Positions 36,866 to 45,673 of a stretch of DNA of 64,000 nt are shown here, in pieces (within the stretch, counting starts at the first letter, position 1; each line of letters opens with the position of its first letter). The stretch comes from Bacteroidaceae bacterium (GTDB taxonomy: Bacteria > Bacteroidota > Bacteroidia > Bacteroidales > Bacteroidaceae), in the NCBI GenBank assembly GCA_017936265.1, contig JAGBFX010000003.1, forward strand, positions 1-64,000. The letters are read 5' to 3'. The notes below the pieces were generated by a model. The model was not told the origin of the DNA and did not search any database. It saw only the letters and a program-made list of their open reading frames with translations. Made by a program: the position numbers and the translations under genes.

Positions 36866-37352
36866 ACTGCAACTCCTTGAGCTCTTCGTTGGCCTTCTCG
36901 ATCTTCTTCTTGAGGTTCTCCTTGTAATTTGCCAAACGCTCTGCCAGCTCGGCATCGGCAAGAGAGAGCATCTCTACCGCCAGTATCGCGGCATTGAGCG
37001 ACGCATTGACACCAACCGTTGCCACCGGTATGCCCGGAGGCATCTGCACTATCGCAAGCAGCGCATCCATGCCGTCAAGAGTACTGTTGATGGGCACGCC
37101 TATCACAGGCAGCGTGGTGCTTGCCGCAATGACGCCAGGCAGATGGGCCGCCATGCCCGCAGCAGCGATGATAATCTTCACGCCACGCTCCTTGGCACCC
37201 TTTGAGAATGTCTCTACAGCCTCTGGGGTACGGTGCGCCGATAGCGCATTGACCTCAAAAGGAACTTTCATATCATTGAGGAAGTCTGTTGCCTTCTTCA
37301 TCACAGGAAGGTCTGACGTGCTTCCCATTATTACGCTTACAATTGCTTTCAT
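36846..37352 (-). CDS. purE: N5-carboxyaminoimidazole ribonucleotide mutase
   Basis: 168 residues, normal length for class I PurE, which converts N5-CAIR to CAIR in purine synthesis. Signature motifs are MGSTSDLPVM at the phosphate-binding N-terminus, SAHRTPE with the catalytic histidine, AAGMAAHLPGVIA, and GMDALLAIVQMPPGIPVATV. A charged helical tail (ENLKKKIEKANEELKEL) extends beyond the core. The gene overlaps ispG by 20 bases, indicating coupling, and lies 63 bases after fbp. Confidence 0.95.
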   Translation of the reverse strand: MKAIVSVIMGSTSDLPVMKKATDFLNDMKVPFEVNALSAHRTPEAVETFSKGAKERGVKIIIAAAGMAAHLPGVIAASTTLPVIGVPINSTLDGMDALLAIVQMPPGIPVATVGVNASLNAAILAVEMLSLADAELAERLANYKENLKKKIEKANEELKELQYEYKTN

Positions 37353-37415
37353 ATGCTGTTGTTTTTGTTTTGTTTAAAAGGGGGATAAGGGTTATTAATG
37401 TGTTCCCCGTTTAGT

Positions 37416-39407
37416 TTATGGTCTTTCCTTAATCACGCCCTGGCGGTATGCATAGAGCAGACGTTCAAGGTCGGCAATCTTTACCATGATTCCGCGGCCT
37501 ATATCGGTATCGCGCACCTTCTCGCGCTCGCCTACCATCTCCACAATCTTTATCGTGCCCTCAATGTCGGTACCATTGAGCACAGCCTCTTCGGGCGACG
37601 TGAACGGAGTGAGCTGCACGAGTTCGAAGCCTCGGCTGTGGTAGACCAGCGTGTACCCTGCAATACCTGTACGGTTGTGGTATATCTTCGAGAAACCACC
37701 GTCAATGACCATGAGACGGCCATCGGCCTTGATTGGAGTCTCGCCCTTGAACACACGCACGGGAACGTGACCGTTGATAATGTGGCGGTGATTGCCCTTC
37801 ACACCGAACTCATCGAGTATGCGGTCGCTTACATCGGGGTTATCGCGCAGGATGTAGTACCACCCCTTGGGCTCTTTCTGTACCTCCTTGTCATCAAGCA
37901 GATAACGCTCGAAGGTCGCCATTCTCGCCTTTCCGAAGAGCGGAGACTCGGGACCGCACCACAGATACCAGAAGAAGTCGGCATACTTGTTACGTACCTC
38001 AGGATCCACATCATTGTCGAAGGCTGTACGCGCCATACGCTCCACCTTCTTGAGCAACTCCTTACCTTTGACAGGCACGCCGTCAAAGACAACCTCGCGC
38101 ATCGAGCCGTCCTCGTTGATGGGGACAGCCGCGTGGAACATGAGGTTCGAATTGTATATGACATACATTCCGCCACGCATGAGCAGACAGTTGACATGGT
38201 TCTGCAGACGCTCGCTGCGCACGAACGAGTGACGCAGACGGTCGATGACATCCTGTTCCTCGGGTGTGAGGTCATAAGGATGTGCAGGGTCAAGTGTCGG
38301 CCACTCCTTGTCCTTCATCTCATACTCCTTGCCGTCGATTGTTATGGTACCGCGCTCCTTGTCGATAAACTCCATGAGGCAACGGTCCATCATGTTCCAC
38401 TCGGGGTGCTGCATCGCAATCTGGCCCGACAGTTTGAACTCGATGACCGAGATTGCCTTATGCATCTGCGCTATGAGACGCACATCCTTCTCGTTGAAGT
38501 TGGTACGCTCCTCATCGACACGCGGTTGGTATATCTCGCAGGGGTCATCGGCATACTGCTCCATGGCAAAAGTCGCCAACGGCACCATGTTGATGGCGTA
38601 ACCGTCCTCCAGGGTCGTGGTGTTGGCATCGCGCAACGAAAGACGCAACACGCTCGCGATACAGCATGTGTTACCTGCCGCCGCACCCATCCAGAGCACA
38701 TCGTGGTTACCCCATGTGATGTCAAGATGATGATACTCGCAAAGAGCGTCCATGATATGATGCGCACCGGGACCGCGATCAAATATATCGCCGAGGATAT
38801 GCAGACGGTCTATGACCAGACGCTGTATCAGATAGCAGAGCGCCGTGATGAAATGACCGGCACGGCCTGTGCCGATGATTGTCTGTATGATGACATTGAA
38901 GTAGGCCTGTTTGTTATGGATATCATTAGCCTCATGCATAAGCTCCTCGATGATGTAGGCATACTCTTCAGGGAGGCTCTTGCGTACCTTTGAGCGCGTA
39001 TATTTTGAAGATACATCGCGACACACCGCTATAAGGCGGTTGAGCGATACCGCATAGTACTCATCAAGGTCAACTTCAGACTGCTTTACGAGTTTCAGTT
39101 TCTCCTCGGGATAATATATGAGGGTACATAGTTCCTTCTTCTCCTCGGGAGTTATGCTGTCGCCGAATATCTCATTTACCTTGCGTTTGATGTTTCCTGA
39201 CGCATTCCTCAGAATATGCTGGAACGCCTCGTGCTCTCCATGAAGGTCGGCGAGGAAATGCTCGGTAGGCTTGGGCAGATGAAGAATCGCCTCAAGATTG
39301 ATAATTTCTGTCGTAACACTTGACACTGTGGGAAAATCACGTGCCAACAGACGCAAATACCTCAGGTCCTCACGTACCTCTTCAATTGTTACCTTCTGTC
39401 TTGACAT
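37416..39407 (-). CDS. fbp: Fructose-1,6-bisphosphatase, class III
   Basis: 663 residues, the usual length of the class III enzyme found in Firmicutes and Bacteroidota and unrelated to classes I and II. It hydrolyses fructose-1,6-bisphosphate in gluconeogenesis. Metallophosphoesterase motifs are visible in order: FLADLHGEHEAF near 50, GDIFDRGPG near 190, WGNHDVLWMGAAAG near 235 and INGHVPV near 555, which supply the metal ligands. A good promoter sits at 39465-39495. The next gene downstream is purE. Confidence 0.95.
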   Translation of the reverse strand: MSRQKVTIEEVREDLRYLRLLARDFPTVSSVTTEIINLEAILHLPKPTEHFLADLHGEHEAFQHILRNASGNIKRKVNEIFGDSITPEEKKELCTLIYYPEEKLKLVKQSEVDLDEYYAVSLNRLIAVCRDVSSKYTRSKVRKSLPEEYAYIIEELMHEANDIHNKQAYFNVIIQTIIGTGRAGHFITALCYLIQRLVIDRLHILGDIFDRGPGAHHIMDALCEYHHLDITWGNHDVLWMGAAAGNTCCIASVLRLSLRDANTTTLEDGYAINMVPLATFAMEQYADDPCEIYQPRVDEERTNFNEKDVRLIAQMHKAISVIEFKLSGQIAMQHPEWNMMDRCLMEFIDKERGTITIDGKEYEMKDKEWPTLDPAHPYDLTPEEQDVIDRLRHSFVRSERLQNHVNCLLMRGGMYVIYNSNLMFHAAVPINEDGSMREVVFDGVPVKGKELLKKVERMARTAFDNDVDPEVRNKYADFFWYLWCGPESPLFGKARMATFERYLLDDKEVQKEPKGWYYILRDNPDVSDRILDEFGVKGNHRHIINGHVPVRVFKGETPIKADGRLMVIDGGFSKIYHNRTGIAGYTLVYHSRGFELVQLTPFTSPEEAVLNGTDIEGTIKIVEMVGEREKVRDTDIGRGIMVKIADLERLLYAYRQGVIKERP

Positions 39408-39464
39408 ATATATGAAATAAACTTCTTAAACGAGGGCATAACACCCCCAATATCACATTTATTG

Positions 39465-39495
39465 CAAATTTAGATATTATTTGCAAAAAGACAAA
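39465..39495 (-). promoter_or_regulatory. Promoter of fbp
   Basis: On the minus strand a -33 TTTG (39492-39495), a 19-base spacer and a -7 TAAATTTG (39465-39472) match the Bacteroidota consensus. The -7 box lies 57 bases ahead of the fbp start. Confidence 0.7.
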
Positions 39496-39517
39496 AGATG
39501 CAGCGCATAAAAAAAGA

Positions 39518-39535
39518 GTTCACTTTTCAGTGAAC
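39518..39535 (-). terminator. Terminator of the esterase gene, overlapping its stop codon
   Basis: A 7-bp stem (arms 39518-39524 and 39529-39535) with loop TTTC is followed on the minus strand by a CTCTTTTTTT run. The TGA stop of the esterase lies inside the stem. Confidence 0.75.
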
Positions 39536-40374
39536 CCTTCTGACACGAACGGCAGAGCAATCTCAAGAGCCTCCTGCCAGTATTTCCATGTGTGGCCGCC
39601 GTCACGAACGCGCAACTGGTAAGGGATGCGTCTCTTGCGCATCTCCCTGACAAAATCCATATTGTTGTCGAAGAGGAAATCATCATCGCCCACATCAATG
39701 AACCAACGTACCGAAGCTATACTGTCACGCAACGCATCATCGGCATTCTTCACGATATCAATGTTATTGCGGTCGATGACGCTGCGCATGAACACTTCAC
39801 GGCGGTCATCGGGATTATGACTTATCCAACTGTTCTCGACCATGCCCATGAGAGCGCTCATGGCATATGCACTGGAAAACATATCGCTGTGGCGTATGGC
39901 ATAGCCCGTGGTGCCGCCACCACCCATCGATAGACCCGCAATAGCGCGATGCTCCCTGTCCCCTACTATGCGGAACCGTTTCTCGACATAAGGAATGAGT
40001 TCCTGAAAGAAGTAATCCTCATAGGGCCAGCCAACTACATTGAAATATCCGTCGTACGTTGTTCCCGCATCAGGCATCACGATGACCATCTCCTGTGCCG
40101 CGCCGGAAGCCATAACTCTTGTGGCGATCTCGGCCATGTTGCCTTTGTCGCGCCATGCTGTATGGGTATCACTGAGCCCATGCAGCAGATAGAGCACTGG
40201 GAAGTGTCTCTCTTCCTCGCCGTAGCCGGCAGGCAAATATACACAGAATTTCTTGGTACAGCCGAGTATCTTGCTCTGCATCTCGCACTCGAGTACCTTG
40301 GGATAGTCCGACTGGGCACTTGCCTGTACCCCTATCATCAACAGAAGAGAGAATATAAGAAATAGACGTTTCAT
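39520..40374 (-). CDS. Secreted esterase D / feruloyl-esterase-like alpha/beta hydrolase
   Basis: 284 residues from the ATG at 40374, which begins a signal peptide (MKRLFLIFSLLLMIGVQASAQ); an ATG at 40440 lies before it and is not used. The family is the alpha/beta hydrolases of the esterase D/XynZ type. FPVLYLLHGLSDTHTAW carries the oxyanion part, GLSMGGGG holds the nucleophile serine, DVGDDDFLFD is the probable acid, and the histidine is in RDGGHTWKYW. Relatives act on acetyl or feruloyl groups of plant polysaccharides or on trehalose mycolates; the substrate here cannot be told. It follows rpoN by 43 bases. Confidence 0.85.
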   Translation of the reverse strand: MKRLFLIFSLLLMIGVQASAQSDYPKVLECEMQSKILGCTKKFCVYLPAGYGEEERHFPVLYLLHGLSDTHTAWRDKGNMAEIATRVMASGAAQEMVIVMPDAGTTYDGYFNVVGWPYEDYFFQELIPYVEKRFRIVGDREHRAIAGLSMGGGGTTGYAIRHSDMFSSAYAMSALMGMVENSWISHNPDDRREVFMRSVIDRNNIDIVKNADDALRDSIASVRWFIDVGDDDFLFDNNMDFVREMRKRRIPYQLRVRDGGHTWKYWQEALEIALPFVSEGFTEK

Positions 40375-40417
40375 ATGATAAGAATTACGGTTTATACATT
40401 GTAACCGGAAGCAGTGA

Positions 40418-41842
40418 CTACTCCCTGCGCAGTCTTGCAACCGGAATGCCGAGCTGCTCGCGGTATTTGGCTACGGTGCGTCGGGCCACATTATACCCGC
40501 GCTCCTGAAGAGCTTCCTGAAGTGCCTGGTCGGTAAGCGGTTCTTTCTTGTCCTCTTCATCCACAAGCTCACGCAGCACGCGGAAGAGTTCATATACCGA
40601 CTGCTCCGTACCGTCATCCTTGATGATGCCGTCGCTGAAGAAATATTTTAGCGGATAGATGCTCCATGGGGTCTGTACATACTTGCTGTTGCCCACACGC
40701 GAGATTGTAGAGACATCATGACCTGTCATCTTGGCGATATCCTCGAGAATCATGGGCTTGAGCATAGCCTCATCACCGCCGCTCACAAAAAACGGTTTCT
40801 GCATCTTCACTATGGCACGCATGGTAGAGAGCATGGTGCGCTCACGCTGCTGCACAGCTGTAACGAAACTCCTGGCTGCATCAATTTTCTGACGCAGGAA
40901 CTGTGCCGCGGCACGTTGCTCGCTATTGCTGCTTAACGACTGCTCCTCGAGCATCTGCATATACTCATCGCTTACCTTGAGTGAAGGTATATGCGCATTG
41001 TTGAGCGACACATAGACATCATCATCCTGGACATCGAGCAGGAAATCGGGCGTTATCTGCTGACGGCTGAAGCCGATGCTCTCGGTAAGCGACGCTCCCG
41101 GACGCGGATTAAGACGCACGATATCAGCTATAGCCTCGCGGCACTCCTCATCGGTAACACCGAGTTTGTCGGCCAACTGCCCCCAACGCTTGCCTGTGAA
41201 GTCGTCGTAGAAATCGGACACTATGCGTTTCTGCAAGGCCATGTCACGCTCAGTGCCGTTCCGTCCGAGTTGCAACATAAGGCACTCCTGAAGGTCACGA
41301 GCCGCTATTCCCGCAGGTTCGAATGTCTGTATCATACCGAGTACCTCAAGAACATCATCCTCGGGCACATTCAGGCTATTGTATACAAGAAGCTCATCGG
41401 CAATCTCGGAGATAGACTTGCGCAACAGTCCGTCCTCATCAAGGGAGCCTATTATATATTCGCCCACAGTCTGCTGCACAGGAGTCAGAGAAAGTTCACC
41501 GAGCTGTTCCATGAGAGTATCGCCAAAGGAGAGTGTATCGCCCAACGGCATCTCCGTTCCGCTGTAGGCATGCGCCACAGGGATTTCCTCATTGCCGCTG
41601 TAGTCATCCAGTTCATCGGCCGGCATACTGTCGCCATCGGGCATCGGAGCCTCATCGTCCGGTGCCTCATCACGCTCCATGGCCTCAAGGACGGGGTTAT
41701 CCATAACCTCGCCACGTACCCGCTCCTCTATCTCTATCGTCGTCATCTCAAGCAGCTGCACCGCCAGCAACTGCTGTGGCGACAGCGTCTGAGACAGGAG
41801 CTGTTCCTGATGCTGTGTCTGTGTATTTGAGTTTTTTGTCAT
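40418..41842 (-). CDS. rpoN: RNA polymerase sigma-54 factor
   Basis: 474 residues with the standard three regions. Glutamine-rich region I is at QLLSQTLSPQQLLAVQLLEMTTIEIEERV (residues 13-45), which contacts activators and the -12 element. The acidic region II is at EAPDDEAPMPDGDS. The core-binding and DNA-binding region III ends with the RpoN box ARRTVAKYRE near residue 455. Genes transcribed from -24/-12 promoters would need an enhancer-binding protein, none of which is encoded in this window. It starts 12 bases after the TGS-uridine kinase stop, so they form one unit with the esterase gene. Confidence 0.95.
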   Translation of the reverse strand: MTKNSNTQTQHQEQLLSQTLSPQQLLAVQLLEMTTIEIEERVRGEVMDNPVLEAMERDEAPDDEAPMPDGDSMPADELDDYSGNEEIPVAHAYSGTEMPLGDTLSFGDTLMEQLGELSLTPVQQTVGEYIIGSLDEDGLLRKSISEIADELLVYNSLNVPEDDVLEVLGMIQTFEPAGIAARDLQECLMLQLGRNGTERDMALQKRIVSDFYDDFTGKRWGQLADKLGVTDEECREAIADIVRLNPRPGASLTESIGFSRQQITPDFLLDVQDDDVYVSLNNAHIPSLKVSDEYMQMLEEQSLSSNSEQRAAAQFLRQKIDAARSFVTAVQQRERTMLSTMRAIVKMQKPFFVSGGDEAMLKPMILEDIAKMTGHDVSTISRVGNSKYVQTPWSIYPLKYFFSDGIIKDDGTEQSVYELFRVLRELVDEEDKKEPLTDQALQEALQERGYNVARRTVAKYREQLGIPVARLRRE

Positions 41843-41854
41843 GTCTGTATCCTG

Positions 41855-43498
41855 TCAGTACTTGAAACTGCTGCCTCCGAGGAACTCGCGGGCAAGCGAC
41901 GTCGGCGGCATCTCCGTGTCCTGCAAAGGTACAATATAATCGAGAAAACGCAAAAGTCTTTGCGCCTCGGAGTACTCAGGGACGTTCTCAGGGACTGCCC
42001 GCAGCATAGGCTCGGCCTGCGCCTTGAATACCGCAAGCTCATAGAAGAGCGAAGAGTTGAACATGACGTCGGCATTCTCCTGATACGGGAATATCCACTC
42101 CTCCTCGCCCTTACGTACGTCGGGCCAGCGCATTATGGTCTCCTGCGCAGGATAGCCACGGTACTTGGCATCGCGTATTATGCGGCGCAACAGTCTGTTG
42201 TCCGATGTGGAGATATAGTTGTGATAATCGAGTTTTATCGATGTCAGCGCCGATACATATATGCGGAACTTGTCGCTGTCGGCTACCTGCGACGTAAGCA
42301 TCGGGTTCAGCGCATGGGTACCCTCGATTACCAGCACCATCTGCGGAGTAAGTTTCAGATGATTGCCGTTGAACTCGCGCTCGCCCTTCTTGAAATTGTA
42401 TGTAGGCAGTTCAACATCCTCGCCCGCCAGCATGCGTGTGAGCGATTCGTTGAAGTAGGGCAGGTCAATGGAGTAGATTGACTCGAAGTCATAGTCTCCG
42501 TCGGGCTTACGCGGAGTGAGAGTACGGTTCACAAAATAGTCATCGAGCGATATGGCATAAGGCTTGAGCCCACATGCAAGCAGCTGTATGCTCAGACGCT
42601 TGCTGAATGTTGTCTTTCCCGATGATGAAGGACCTGCGATGAGCACCACCCTTGAACCGCGTTCATGTATCATGTCGGCTATCTGCGAGAGGCGGCGCTC
42701 CTGCAACACCTCGGAGACATTGACCAGGTCAACGCCGAACCCCGCACGCACACCCTTGTTGAAGTCGCCGATAGTCTCGACCTGCATCTTCTGGTGCCAC
42801 TGCAGACGTTCCTCGAAGAGCCCGTGCAGTTTCTCTTGCGGAACCTTGTCCTCAAGCTCTGTCGGAGAATTCTTTTTGGGGACACGGAGCAGGACACCAT
42901 CATCATAGTTCTCAATCTCGAACAGTTTTATATAACCTGTGCTCGGCACAAGACCGTTGTAATAGCTGTCGATGTAACCGTCGAGCTTATAGTAGCTTGT
43001 ATAAAGATGGTCGTATGTCTCGAGCAGACACACCTTGTCCATGCGCCCGATACGGGCAAACACCTCTATCGCTTCGGACGTGTGACACTCCACACGCTCG
43101 AACGGGATGTCGCACGCAACGATGTTGAGCATCCTCTCGCGCACTGCAACAAGCTCATCATCGGTAAGCGGGCGGTACATACGGCAATAGTAGCCTTTGG
43201 AAATGGCATTCTCGAAGCGGACAGTCTCGCCCGGGAACATCTCATTCATTGCCTTCATGAAGATAAAGAGCAACGAACGCACATACATGCGCATTCCGTC
43301 ATTTGAAGTAATGTCAATGAACTCGACATCCTTGTGGCGGTATATGCGTTTGGCAAGCCCTTCAGTAACATTGTTTACCTTGGCTGCAATTACGCCATGA
43401 GGCAAGTCAAGTCCCATACCGTCGTATATTTCCTTAAGCGTAAGACCGCTCTCGAACTCCTTGGTAACACCATTGTTCTTGCAATATATCCTTATCAT
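41855..43498 (-). CDS. Nucleoside (uridine) kinase with N-terminal TGS and threonyl-tRNA-synthetase-like region
   Basis: 547 residues from the ATG at 43498 (MIRIYCKNNG...); earlier in-frame ATGs add a non-conserved stretch through the promoter. The N-terminal 65 residues form a TGS domain. The next part (about 70-230) resembles the second additional domain of threonyl-tRNA synthetase. The C-terminal half (about 280-480) is a P-loop kinase of the uridine kinase/phosphoribulokinase family, with Walker A GPSSSGKTTFSKRL, the nucleoside-binding DDYFVNR and the IEGTHALNP strand. This fused form is typical of Bacteroidota and is annotated as nucleoside or uridine kinase, so salvage of uridine is likely; what the TGS part senses is not known. 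It is first in a unit with rpoN. Confidence 0.85.
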   Translation of the reverse strand: MIRIYCKNNGVTKEFESGLTLKEIYDGMGLDLPHGVIAAKVNNVTEGLAKRIYRHKDVEFIDITSNDGMRMYVRSLLFIFMKAMNEMFPGETVRFENAISKGYYCRMYRPLTDDELVAVRERMLNIVACDIPFERVECHTSEAIEVFARIGRMDKVCLLETYDHLYTSYYKLDGYIDSYYNGLVPSTGYIKLFEIENYDDGVLLRVPKKNSPTELEDKVPQEKLHGLFEERLQWHQKMQVETIGDFNKGVRAGFGVDLVNVSEVLQERRLSQIADMIHERGSRVVLIAGPSSSGKTTFSKRLSIQLLACGLKPYAISLDDYFVNRTLTPRKPDGDYDFESIYSIDLPYFNESLTRMLAGEDVELPTYNFKKGEREFNGNHLKLTPQMVLVIEGTHALNPMLTSQVADSDKFRIYVSALTSIKLDYHNYISTSDNRLLRRIIRDAKYRGYPAQETIMRWPDVRKGEEEWIFPYQENADVMFNSSLFYELAVFKAQAEPMLRAVPENVPEYSEAQRLLRFLDYIVPLQDTEMPPTSLAREFLGGSSFKY

Positions 43499-43569
43499 AG
43501 CCACAAGTTTTTGTTTGTTGATGAACAGGCGGCACTGTACCTTCATCCAAAGGCCGTCCACCCCGATTG

Positions 43570-43599
43570 CGAAGATAAGAACAAATTGACATCCGCAAA
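43570..43599 (-). promoter_or_regulatory. Promoter of the TGS-uridine kinase gene
   Basis: On the minus strand: -33 TTTG (43596-43599), an 18-base spacer and -7 TATCTTCG (43570-43577). It lies 72 bases before the ATG at 43498 and supports that start. Confidence 0.65.
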
Positions 43600-43638
43600 C
43601 AAATTTCACTATTTTTAAGCTATTTAATCTTACAGTTA

Positions 43639-43670
43639 TTTGAATTTGGCGTAACAATATATTACATTTG
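43639..43670 (+). promoter_or_regulatory. Promoter of the AAA ATPase / DUF4435 pair
   Basis: -33 TTTG (43639-43642), a 20-base spacer and -7 TACATTTG (43663-43670), a near-perfect match. Transcription would start near 43677, after the longer frame's ATG at 43668, which supports the ATG at 43785. Confidence 0.7.
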
Positions 43671-43784
43671 CCAAAAGCGGGAGTACAAAGGCACAGCCCG
43701 AATTGTAGGAATCTTCAGTTTTTACATTACAGCGTTGAGTTTCAAGTTTCCCGTTTTTCAGATTTCAGATTTTTAGTTCGGCCT

Positions 43785-44609
43785 ATGGAGAAGACAGCAC
43801 AATACATCAAGAGCATCGAGATTGATTCCCTGTGGAGCAACCGCAAGCATATCGTTTGGGAGCTCCGCCCCGACGTGAACATACTCAGCGGCAGCAATGG
43901 CGTGGGCAAGAGCACCATAATAAACCGATCGGCGAGCCACCTTAAGGTCATGCGCGACAGCCGCCTTACCAGCAACCCGGAGGACGGTGTACACGTAACA
44001 TTCTTCCCCGAGGATGCCACAAGCATACATTTTGATGTCATAAGCAGTATCGACCGCCCCATCATGAGCCGCGAGGTACTCGACAAGGTTTCCGGTGCCG
44101 AAATACGCACCGAACTCGACTGGCAGCTGTACAACCTGCAACGCCGCTATCTCAACTATCAGGTAAACATCGGCAACAGGATAATATCATTGCTCACATC
44201 GGGCAACCCCGATGACCAGCGGCTCGCCACAGAGCTGACCAGACCGAAGAAGCAGTTCCAGGACCTTGTAGACGAGTTGTTTGCGCCAACAGCCAAGACA
44301 ATAGTACGCGACCGCAATGAGATATTCTTCGAGCAGTACGGCGAGATAATCCCGCCCTACATGCTCTCATCGGGCGAGAAGCAGCTGCTTGTCATCATGC
44401 TTACCGCACTGGTACAGGAGAACCGTCCTGGAGTGCTGCTGATGGATGAGCCCGAGATTTCGTTGCACATAGAGTGGCAGCAGCGGCTCATAACACTGAT
44501 ACGCACACTCAACCCGAACACACAGATAATCCTTTGCACCCACTCCCCAGCCATAATCATGGACGGCTGGATGGATGCAGTGACCGAAATTGAGGACATT
44601 ACAAGATAG
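43785..44609 (+). CDS. AAA family (ABC/OLD-type) ATPase paired with DUF4435
   Basis: 274 residues from the ATG at 43785. Walker A is GSNGVGKST near residue 35. An ABC-like signature LSSGEKQLLVIML lies near 195. Walker B VLLMDEPEISLH near 215 is followed by CTHSPAII, the H-loop. This is the compact SMC/OLD-like AAA_21 type with only a short insert between the A and B motifs. It lies 26 bases before a DUF4435 gene. The same two-protein combination makes up PARIS anti-phage systems (AriA ATPase with AriB, a DUF4435 TOPRIM nuclease), but this ATPase is small for AriA and the surroundings are housekeeping genes. A defence or repair role is an inference. Confidence 0.8.
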   Translation: MEKTAQYIKSIEIDSLWSNRKHIVWELRPDVNILSGSNGVGKSTIINRSASHLKVMRDSRLTSNPEDGVHVTFFPEDATSIHFDVISSIDRPIMSREVLDKVSGAEIRTELDWQLYNLQRRYLNYQVNIGNRIISLLTSGNPDDQRLATELTRPKKQFQDLVDELFAPTAKTIVRDRNEIFFEQYGEIIPPYMLSSGEKQLLVIMLTALVQENRPGVLLMDEPEISLHIEWQQRLITLIRTLNPNTQIILCTHSPAIIMDGWMDAVTEIEDITR

Positions 44610-44635
44610 CACAAAGCGAAACAAAGCATTAGGGG

Positions 44636-45655
44636 ATGAAGAAACTTACCGAATACCTGAACTCGCAGTTCATCGAGGCTGCCAATGCGCTTCGCCCCAA
44701 GAAAGCGCAACACCGCATCATAGCCTACGTCGAGAGTTATGATGACATCTCCTTCTGGCGCTCTGTATTCGATGACTATGAGAGCGAGAAGTTTCATTTT
44801 GAGGTGATGCTCCCCGCCCGTTCAAGCCTTACCAAAGGCAAGAAACAGGCCATGATGAACATGCTCGGCAAAGCCTCGGGACGCAATATGATAGCATGTG
44901 TGGACAGCGACTATGACTATCTGCTGCAAGGGGCCACATCAACGTCGAGGCAACTCATAAGCAACCCGTATATACTGCATACATACGCATACGCTATCGA
45001 GAATCTGAAGTGCAACGCCGACAGCCTTAAGCAGGTATGCGTGCTCAGTACCCTCAACGACCAGAGCGTAATTAACCTGAAGGAGTTCATGAAGCTCTAT
45101 TCACAGATATGCTTTCCTCTTTTCGCTTGGAACATCCTGCTCTACCGCATGCACGACACCGGCACCATGAGCATGCTGCATTTCTGCGAGATTGTACGCC
45201 TGACATCATTTTCCATCGGCAAGCCGGCATTCTCTCTGCAGCAACTCAGCAACAGGGTCACGCACAACATCCAGAAGCTCGAGAAACAGTTCCCGCAATA
45301 TATCGAAAAGCACAAGGCGCTGATGGAAGAGCTTGCCGCCATGGGCGTAAGCCCCGATGAGACATATTTCTACATACAAGGTCACCACATTATGAACAAT
45401 GTGGTGCTGCGGTTGCTCTCACCCATATGCCGTCATCTGCGCAATAAGCGCGAAGAGGAGATACAGAAGCTCGCCTACCACCGCCAGCAGTACAACAACG
45501 AACTGTCATCGTACCGTCATAGCCAGTGTGATGTAGCGCTGATGCTGAGCAAGAACACGGATTTCAAGGAGACAACTCCCTATCTGCGTCTGAAAGCAGA
45601 CATCGAGAGAGTGCTGAATGAATTTGATGGCAAGAACAGGGAACAGGGGAGTTGA
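44636..45655 (+). CDS. DUF4435 (TOPRIM-like) protein
   Basis: 339 residues. The N-terminal part has the DUF4435 pattern: a strand and acidic group at AYVESYDDISFW near residue 30, then the core strand IACVDSDYDYLL near 90, whose DSDYD group corresponds to the DxD of TOPRIM nucleases such as OLD and AriB. The second half is helical with long charged segments (KREEEIQKLAYHRQQYNNEL). It follows the AAA ATPase gene in the same unit and probably acts with it. Nuclease activity is inferred from the acidic residues. It converges on trkH, whose stop is 18 bases beyond. Confidence 0.75.
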   Translation: MKKLTEYLNSQFIEAANALRPKKAQHRIIAYVESYDDISFWRSVFDDYESEKFHFEVMLPARSSLTKGKKQAMMNMLGKASGRNMIACVDSDYDYLLQGATSTSRQLISNPYILHTYAYAIENLKCNADSLKQVCVLSTLNDQSVINLKEFMKLYSQICFPLFAWNILLYRMHDTGTMSMLHFCEIVRLTSFSIGKPAFSLQQLSNRVTHNIQKLEKQFPQYIEKHKALMEELAAMGVSPDETYFYIQGHHIMNNVVLRLLSPICRHLRNKREEEIQKLAYHRQQYNNELSSYRHSQCDVALMLSKNTDFKETTPYLRLKADIERVLNEFDGKNREQGS

Positions 45656-45673
45656 GAAGTTCTCGGCTTAAAA

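Noticed and set aside
35126-36961. N-terminal extension of IspG to 36961
   Set aside because: The extra 32 residues are Arg/Ser-rich translation of the purE 3' end in another frame; the conserved IspG start is at 36865.
37398-38993. 531-residue frame opposite fbp
   Set aside because: It lies antisense to a clear class III FBPase with all metal motifs, and the translated sequence has no recognisable domain.
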